From Neoechinorhynchus agilis (Eukaryota; Acanthocephala), in NCBI GenBank assembly GCA_051530055.1, contig CM121343.1, positions 930,001 to 994,000 of the forward strand: a DNA stretch of 64,000 nucleotides, read 5' to 3'. Positions 57,533 to 64,000 of this stretch are shown here, piece by piece. Below the pieces are notes generated by a model. That model was not told the DNA's origin. It did no database searches and saw only the letters and a program-made list of their open reading frames with translations. The position numbers and the translations under genes are program-made. Every line of letters starts with the position of its first letter. Within the stretch, counting starts at the first letter, position 1.

Positions 57533-57775
57533 TCACTCTTGGGAGGATAGATATCTAAAGACCTTAAAAACAATCGTCTTGCAGTTCAAAAACAAAAAAT
57601 CGTTGCTACCCAACGCTCGAGCGAACAAATTAGGCCAAAGCGGCTCAACATTCACATTTGCACTCTTTAAGACCGAAGAAATACGACCGGCCGGGATCTT
57701 TAAATCTTCATCGACCAGAATTAGACAAGTGCACATACAAGCCTTTTGGTCATGAGATAAATCACTATTAGTCAT
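57533..57775 (-). pseudogene. RPLP1: Ribosomal protein P1 (large-subunit stalk) copy, truncated
   Basis: From an ATG at 57775 the frame reads ACMCTCLILVDEDLKI, ISSVLKSANVNVEPLWPNLF and ARALGS. This is the helical dimerisation domain of the acidic stalk protein P1 (usual form ILHDDE, IKAAGVNVEPFWPGLFAKAL). After about 60 residues it diverges and stops at 80, with no Ala-rich hinge and no acidic MGFGLFD tail, which binds translation GTPases. No downstream exon supplying the tail was found. It is probably a truncated pseudogene, or exon 1 of a spliced gene whose later exons I have missed. Confidence 0.65.
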
Positions 57776-58309
57776 TTAAAGAGGATCAAAACGATTTCTA
57801 CTCGATAAATAGTTCATAAAATTTCACGAATCAAAACTAATAATAATGACGATGACAGCCATTAAACGTTTGCAATTCAAAACTCTCAATATTATAGACG
57901 AATGTAGAACTTTGACTTTAGCAGAGAAACACCTTTAAAGGGTATTACTAAATCTTTCCAACGTTCGGCTAAATATAAATTCGAATGACATTTTTAACCG
58001 TGGAGAAAGTTTACCACTTCACCCAATATATGGGAGCTGAGAGAAATGGCACTAGATAGAGCGATCAAAATTGAAATTTCAAAGTTTCCTAGGGACCCGG
58101 AAATTTCCGATGAGTTGCTTACGGTTTTCCACAAGTTTACAAAAAGCCAGGATGATTATGAGCCTATAGTGAAGAGACTGAGGAAGAATTAGAGAGTGCA
58201 ATGATTGGTTAAAAAGGAATAAAAACAGTTTGATAGCTAGTCCATCTTCATCAAAAACAATCCCACGTATGTGTGATATCCCGAATTTCAAATCCCAATT
58301 CATTTTATC
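57776..58309. other. Intergenic, no gene seen
   Basis: AT-rich, no supported features. Confidence 0.45.
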
Positions 58310-58685
58310 CTTCCAACAACTCTGCTTCTTGCTCCATACTGGGCAATCTTCTTGGATATCATGACTCGAAATGAACACGAGGAAAGACCGAAGCTGACGA
58401 CTTGCAGCTCATTCCGAATTACAATCTCAATCAAACAGCACGAATCCAAAGATACATGGTTCCCGTGTTTGTTTGTGTGTGGAATAATAAAACGTGTTAT
58501 ATATAAACCACCGATCCCCGTCCGAACAAACCTTCGAACCCGACCGAAACCGTAATCCACTCCAAAATCAACTTCCGCATTCATGGAACAAATCTAAATC
58601 CGAGTTTTTATGAGCACCCAAAGATACATGGGTCATTTTCTTTGTTAACTAACAAATAAACGTGCTAATATAAGTCTTCTTGGAA
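58310..58685 (+). repeat. Dispersed repeat, copy 1 (with partial duplication)
   Basis: It shares blocks with 62850-63140: GCAATCTTCTTGGATATCAT, GAGGAAAGACC, CCGTAATCCACTCCAAAATC and CACCCAAAGATACATGGG. The end segment (CAAAGATACATGG ... AATAAAACGTGTTATATA) occurs twice, at about 58446 and 58619. Class unknown. Confidence 0.6.
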
Positions 58686-59985
58686 TCTAAGTCCAACGAG
58701 TTTCTAATTAGTCTCCATTGAGTCTATATGAATATTCAATCGAATCAAAAGTGAAGCGGAAAGACTTTCTGACAAACTGATTGAATCAGCCAGAGTCAAG
58801 GACATTTTGAGAAAGATAAAGAAATGAGATACGAGAATGATTGTAATTAGGAAAGTCAATAATCAACTTCATTATTCAAAAAGGTTCATAGCGATCAAAA
58901 AAGAAATGCTTCTGGAATTAAAATTGGAAAATAAATGGTCTGGATTCACGGGAAATCAAAATCTCGGAGACACTTACCAATCATATCCGTGTTCGCATGT
59001 TGTCCTAAAGTTTTCAATCTATGACTTACGGTTCAAACTTAACTCACAAACGCAAAGGACCACACTGAAATACCGCTCAATCATTAAACCAAAGCGCACA
59101 GAGCAGTTCAGGGACAACGCATTTGATTCGCAGCTGACGCTGTAACGTCGACGGAATTTTTGCACATTACGACACGAAAGAAACCATATCGACAATGACG
59201 TCATTGTCGCGTTTTCCTACGCGCAGTAGACCGAATCTGGTCTGATAACCGAAATTGAGTAATTTCATCGATTTTAAGGACGAATTCAGTGCTAATAAAA
59301 TCATATTTTTATAAAACTTTGGATGATGGATTTTTTTCTCTCTATTGGTTTATACTGAACAGAAATCGGCTACTTCACCATCTCTCTTCTGAAGAAAAAT
59401 AACGTCGTCCAAGTTCTCAATTTTAATGATTCCGCCTAGAATTGTCTTGAAGAACTCGCGGATACGATAGTCTTTGATTTAATACCTTGCAACGAAGTAG
59501 CTAAGCCGCTTTTGCGCTCGGAAATTCCAAAGACCAATTATCACGGGTATCTTTAAACTAAAGCCACGGTTACCGACTAATTCGGACGTGGCATACCGCA
59601 TTCCAGGCGAAGACCGCGAGGTGGCCTTCGTAGATGAAACAATGCGCTGTTCAAAGAAACCCGTCTCCTTATTAAGACGTGGCGATACACAACTTCAAAG
59701 ACTCCATCGGGTTCCATAAGACCAAAGGTTTCTGCAAGGAACCAAGAAAATTCCATCGACTTATAAAAAAAGAGTCGATATTTATATTGAATTTGTCAAT
59801 ACGATGGAACAGGGAACAAAGCAAAAGTTTCCAAACAATTACCGGTGGTTGGTTCAAATACTCACGAAGGTGGTGATCCCGAGTTAAAACGAAAATAATC
59901 GGTCGTGCGATTGTGACCTCACGTGCTTATTTTTTAGATAAAATCGATAAAATTACTCTGATTCAATCAGTCGAAACATTTATAC
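58686..59985. other. Intergenic; one unsupported frame and a possible SINE end
   Basis: A 102-codon frame from an ATG at 58837 is unrecognised and has no context. At about 59868-59920 a GAAAATAATCGG stretch resembles the SINE 3' region. Nothing else can be supported. Confidence 0.35.
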
Positions 59986-60245
59986 GTCTTTAAGGACCGA
60001 ATGCAATCTTCAATACCATTAATTGTTGTCCGTCGAAAAGTGCACCAGAGCGAATCTGCCGAAAATTCACGGAAGTGCCACAAATTAAACTATCTTGGCG
60101 ATTCGAAAACCTCCGTCGCTCTGTTTTCGAACACAATTCAGTAAGCAACTTTTTAATCTCTTTATCTGGATAGCCTCGCAATCCAACGAGGAAATGCGGT
60201 CAGCGTCCGGGGGACTATTTAATCATTTTAAAATAATTTGTAAAA
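59986..60245 (+). mobile_element. LINE A 3' tail fragment
   Basis: Near 60170-60225 the plus strand codes SLAIQRGNAVSVRGTI, the LINE A C-terminal signature. Upstream sequence is too diverged to place the 5' edge. Confidence 0.5.
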
Positions 60246-60538
60246 CTTTAAAAAAAATAATATTGAATAAACTGATAATCGGGCGATATAGGAAACGTTC
60301 AATGAGCGACATAAACATTCTGGTCTAAAACTAACATCAAGAAATCTGATAACGAGTGCTTCTCAAATTTTAAAGGGGCGATGGTTTGTGATTTCTGATT
60401 CGCCTATTTTTGAGCAGTTTTCTTACACCATTGGGGTTTGATCCCGGGTCCTTTTTTTCACATTTAAAACAGCGCTTATTTACATGGCAGTCATTTTGCA
60501 TGTTAGTATTCGCAGATTTTGTTTTGGCACCTAAGGAA

Positions 60539-61812
60539 ATGCTGAGTGCAAGAGTTGTTTCTTCATGTCGCGTGAGTGTTGGTGTTCAACGTGCGGGAAG
60601 TTTATTTTCTTAATTTAGTCATTGAGTGGTTTGTTCACCACGCGGGTTCCGGTTGTTAGCTCGACGAGGCAATATCGTTCTGGATTGCCATATAACACGG
60701 TGATTGAATTCGTTCCTCAGCAGGAGGCGTGGATAATAGAGAGGATGGGTCGATTTTACTGTATTCTTCAACCGGTAATTGATTAGGCGAAGGTAAACAA
60801 CATCTATAATGTTTTCCGTTGTTGATAGGGTCTAAATTGGCTGGTACCTGTGATTGACAAGGTCAAATATGTTCAAAGCCTCAAGGAAATCGCGATTGAA
60901 GTTCCCCAACAAAGCGCCATAACGAAAGGTTTGTTTTCTGGATCATTTCGTTGAATTTATCGTGCTTGCAGACAACGTGACTCTTCACTTGGACGGTGTA
61001 TTGTACCTGAAAGTGGTAGATCCATACAAAGCGAGCTATGGGGTCGAAGATCCGGAGTTCGCCGTCACTCAATTAGCCCAGACAACCATGAGATCGGAAA
61101 TCGGTAAGATTAGTTTGGATAATGTTTTTAGAGAACGCGATAGTCTTAATATTGCGATTGTTGGTAGGTTTCTTGTTCTGTCGAAAATAAGGTTTTTATC
61201 CGGGTTTTTCTAGAGGCGATCAATAAGGCTGCGATGGCTTGGGGAATATCGTGTATGCGGTATGAGATCCGCGATATCAAACTGCCACCGCGAGTCCACG
61301 AGGCAATGATAATGCAGGTCGAGGCTGAACGAAAAAAGCGAGCCGCTATTCTCGAATCCGAGGGAACCAGAGAAAGTGCCATCAACACTGCTGAAGGGAA
61401 AAAAATTGCCACCATACTTAACAGTGAAGCTATAAAACTTGACCAAATCAATAAGGCTAACGGCGAAGCTGAGGCCATTATTGCGAAAGCAAAGGCTACA
61501 AGTGAAGCACTGAAAAGGATCTCGGACGCTCTTAGTGGAACGAATGGTTCAGGGGCGGCATCACTCTCAGTTGCAGAACAATACGTCAAAGCTTTTGGTC
61601 AGTTCGCCAAGAATACAAACACTCTCATTTTGCCGGCTGGTACTGGGGACATTTCTTCAATGGTTACTCAGGCAATGAGCGTTTTCAAAATTGTTGAAAA
61701 AAGTGCCGCGACACAGATTCAATCCACAGAATACAGCCCAGATCAAGAGAAATCGGAAAAGGCCTCTCATACAAGTGATAATCCAAATGAAACGCCCAAA
61801 CAAAATGAATAA
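60539..61812 (+). CDS. STOML2: Stomatin-like protein 2, mitochondrial
   Basis: Five exons, 60539-60571, 60619-60774, 60829-60928, 60972-61163 and 61214-61812, give 359 residues, with introns of 43-54 bp. The short exon 1 (MLSARVVSSCR) starts a basic, hydroxylated N-terminus as expected for mitochondrial import. The SPFH/band 7 domain follows: FVPQQEAWIIERMGRF, YVQSLKEIAIEVPQQSA, TLHLDGVLYLKVVDPYKASY, TQLAQTTMRSEIGK and FRERDSLN. The helical part reads MQVEAERKKRAAILESEGTR and AKATSEALKRI, and the conserved LSVAEQYVKAF comes near the end. SLP-2 organises cardiolipin-rich inner-membrane microdomains with prohibitins and proteases. The length matches the human protein (356). All parts look intact. 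Confidence 0.95.
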
Positions 61813-61850
61813 ATTCAAGTGCGATTTTAATCAGTGAGGTAGGATAACAT

Positions 61851-62013
61851 CAACTGTTTGTTTCTGGTGGAAGATTAAAGGAATTTATTGAATTCGATTG
61901 GTTTCGGAGCCACAGTGTGTATTTTTCGTCGATAAACGCGTCCAAGATTATGGTTCTGAAAACAATCGAATTCAATAAATTCTTTTAATTTTTTCGCCAG
62001 AAACAAACAGTTG
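61851..62013. mobile_element. 163-bp MITE-like element with about 50-bp imperfect TIRs
   Basis: CAACTGTTTGTTTCTGG at 61851 and its reverse complement ending at 62013, with inner AATTTATTGAATTCGATTG mirrored as CAATCGAATTCAATAAATT. It lies 39 bp after the STOML2 stop and so may supply 3' UTR sequence. A related remnant is at 10374-10432. Confidence 0.8.
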
Positions 62014-62849
62014 AAAATATAAAATCCAAAAATCTCAGCCATGTTTTCAAATTTATTCCCAACTCAAAATGTAATTGGAAAACATCAATTTTTGCCACTT
62101 TAACAATATGTTTTTGTCTATTAGATATCGGCATACGCCCTCCCGCTTTCAATTTCTCATTTGAGATCAGGTTTAAGCTCAGCAACTGGAGACTAAAAGG
62201 GTTAATTTTTCTCAAGCGCGATTGGGTGCATGTTTAACAAAATTATATTGAGCCCTTCATCCCTTCATGACGTAATAATTGAAGAAATCTACATCCAATC
62301 TCGTAGCTGTCCGTCTTTATTTTTCGTTCATATTTACATAAAATCAGATTAATTTACAATGACTGACGAGGCCTCCTCTTTTAAAATATCTGGATAAAAT
62401 ATTTCGCGCTCCGGGACACCGAGAAGCATATTTCTCCTTCGTTTTATCTTCCGTCACATATCCCAATGGAAGATCATATATCCTTTGTCAACTTCCGATA
62501 GAGAAGTAGCGAGGAATATCAAACCCAGGATCCAATCTCACAGAATCTTAGCGTATTTAAGGCGAGCACAACCTGCGCTAAGCAAACTCGTTCTTTTATT
62601 GATCAATATATCATGATAATCTATCAAGCGCATTTATTTTACCCTCCCTTCCGTCGTCTTGGAATTTTTCGTAAAAGAGCATCTAAAATTTGCATAGCTG
62701 ACTTTAGCCCTCTCACCGAATGCCTTGATGATATTTTCATAAAACGAACAAAACAAAATTTCTTCCACACATCGCTCCTTTTTAACACGAGCACAACACT
62801 CGTGATCCTAAATCGTTTCATCCTCCCTTGACCTCGCACCTCCCTGATA
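62014..62849. other. Intergenic, no gene seen
   Basis: AT-rich; no supported features. Confidence 0.45.
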
Positions 62850-63140
62850 CCTACGCTCCTTTTTCCATGCTGCCCAATCTTCTCGAATATCATAACCTGA
62901 AATGATTGGGAGGAAAGACCAACCTTACAAGCGCTTCTGCAAACAATATCCGCCAATTACCACCAGAACTGACCTTCCAACCCAACCGGATATTGCCACC
63001 CGCCCGGACTCGTAATTCACTCCAAATCAATAGCCAGTTTCATTTATCCAATCAGAACTCGAGTGTTTATGAGGACCCAAAGGTACATGGGCCCTCTTCT
63101 TTGCGAATCAACAATAATAAAATGTGTTATTATTATACAA
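62850..63140 (+). repeat. Dispersed repeat, copy 2
   Basis: The partner of 58310-58685: GCCCAATCTTCTCGAATATC, GGAGGAAAGACC, CGTAATTCACTCCAAATCAA and GGACCCAAAGGTACATGGGC are collinear with that copy. Confidence 0.6.
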
Positions 63141-64000
63141 ACCCAAACAAAACATCGCAGGTTTTTCTATCAAAAGTGGCCGCAAATTACAAATATTAAA
63201 TCATTGAAGTTGAGGATATTCAGAGGGATTGCTGACAGTCCGGCACAATGAATAAGAAAGCTTTTATTTAAGGACTGAGTTTAATTTTTTATTGTTTTTG
63301 ATCGTTGGCATTCTTTTATGACCTTTAGGAAGCATTTTACCTTCTTGAAATTGATGGGCTCTTTTCCGGATTAAGCCGCGAAGCACTTAGTTACCGAATA
63401 ATGCTAGTATGGGTTTTGTTCACTAGAACCACAAGAACAATCGGTAAAATTATTTGCTAAAACGATAAGAATATTTTACATTTAAGTCGACTCGTGATAA
63501 ATCTAATATTTGTATAGGTTTAGATGTTTTCGAAAAAAATTACCTTGTTTATGGTCTAAATAAGGATCCCAGCTAAAATATGCAATCTGAAATCTCACGT
63601 CCCGCTGTCATGGACGTAGAACGATTGTGGAATCTCAGTTGGGTCAGTTATATTACTACAATCTATGATTTTCTGGATTCGATGCTATAGGATTGAACCC
63701 TAGTTAAAATCCCCCTAACAAAAGAGATCCGGTCTTTAGCTATGATTTTATACATCCCAAAGTTTAGAGTTCTATTGTGGATATTTTGGATTCAATCGAA
63801 GGGCAATAGGTTGTTAAACGTGTTTTGTCCTTCTATGAAAAGCTGGCAGATTTCTTCTTACCGCATGAGGAACGGAGTTCACGCCAGAGTTTATTCTTAA
63901 GTCGTGATTAGCTCAAAAAATAGAATGTACATCCAAAGTCTAGAAAGAAGTAGAGAATTCGTTTTGTCCGCTTATAAGCTCAAGAGCTTTTATAGACTCT
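63141..64000. other. Intergenic to window end, no gene seen
   Basis: No supported exon or repeat. Confidence 0.45.

Noticed and set aside
62639-62956. 105-codon minus frame with basic content
   Set aside because: It overlaps the dispersed repeat, has no conservation cue and no splice context.

Overview
The window is nuclear DNA of an invertebrate animal. The support is a set of spliced genes with very short introns (mostly 43-69 bp, GT-AG), a FOXO transcription factor, a METTL3 RNA methyltransferase, a non-alpha nicotinic-type receptor subunit, a GPI-anchored-looking immunoglobulin protein and Penelope-like retroelements. An ecdysozoan such as a basal nematode would fit, but the sequence does not settle the clade.

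Host genes in order: the 3' part of a PIM-type kinase (1-1649, +); a condensin II subunit H2-like gene (2980-4353, -); a two-Ig membrane protein (8831-9861, -); METTL3 (15474-16820, +); FOXO (27839-29206, +); a nicotinic-type receptor subunit in seven or more exons (30298-33279, -); an intronless tropomyosin-like gene (33423-34313, -); a truncated ribosomal protein P1 copy (57533-57775, -); and STOML2 (60539-61812, +).

Between METTL3 and about 50.3 kb the window is dominated by a compound repeat. A block carrying a glutaredoxin pseudogene and a ten-exon coiled-coil gene of 583 codons occurs as a complete + copy (17043-25620) and a complete - copy (43546-49574). A third, internally deleted + copy lies at 35789-37669. 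Where the block ends it is followed by a conserved leader of about 125 bp and then by 118-bp satellite monomers. The largest array (39079-43545, about 37 monomers) sits in the centre of the palindrome formed by copies 2 and 3, beside a broken Penelope-like fragment. Two copies of the coiled-coil gene keep all ten exons open with good splice sites. I do not recognise the protein.

Mobile DNA elsewhere: an R2-like LINE family ('LINE A': N-terminal zinc finger, reverse transcriptase, CCHC knuckle, C-terminal restriction-like endonuclease region) at 4790-7680, 18091-21915 and 46382-47290, plus several tail-only fragments; a Jockey/CR1-like LINE (50540-52135); a large Penelope-like element with an inverted terminal arm and a 700-bp tandem repeat (52181-56217); a tRNA-derived SINE family; and several short inverted-repeat (MITE-like) elements. 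The LINE copy at 18091-21915 also holds a ubiquitin-conjugating-enzyme exon with an inverted partner.
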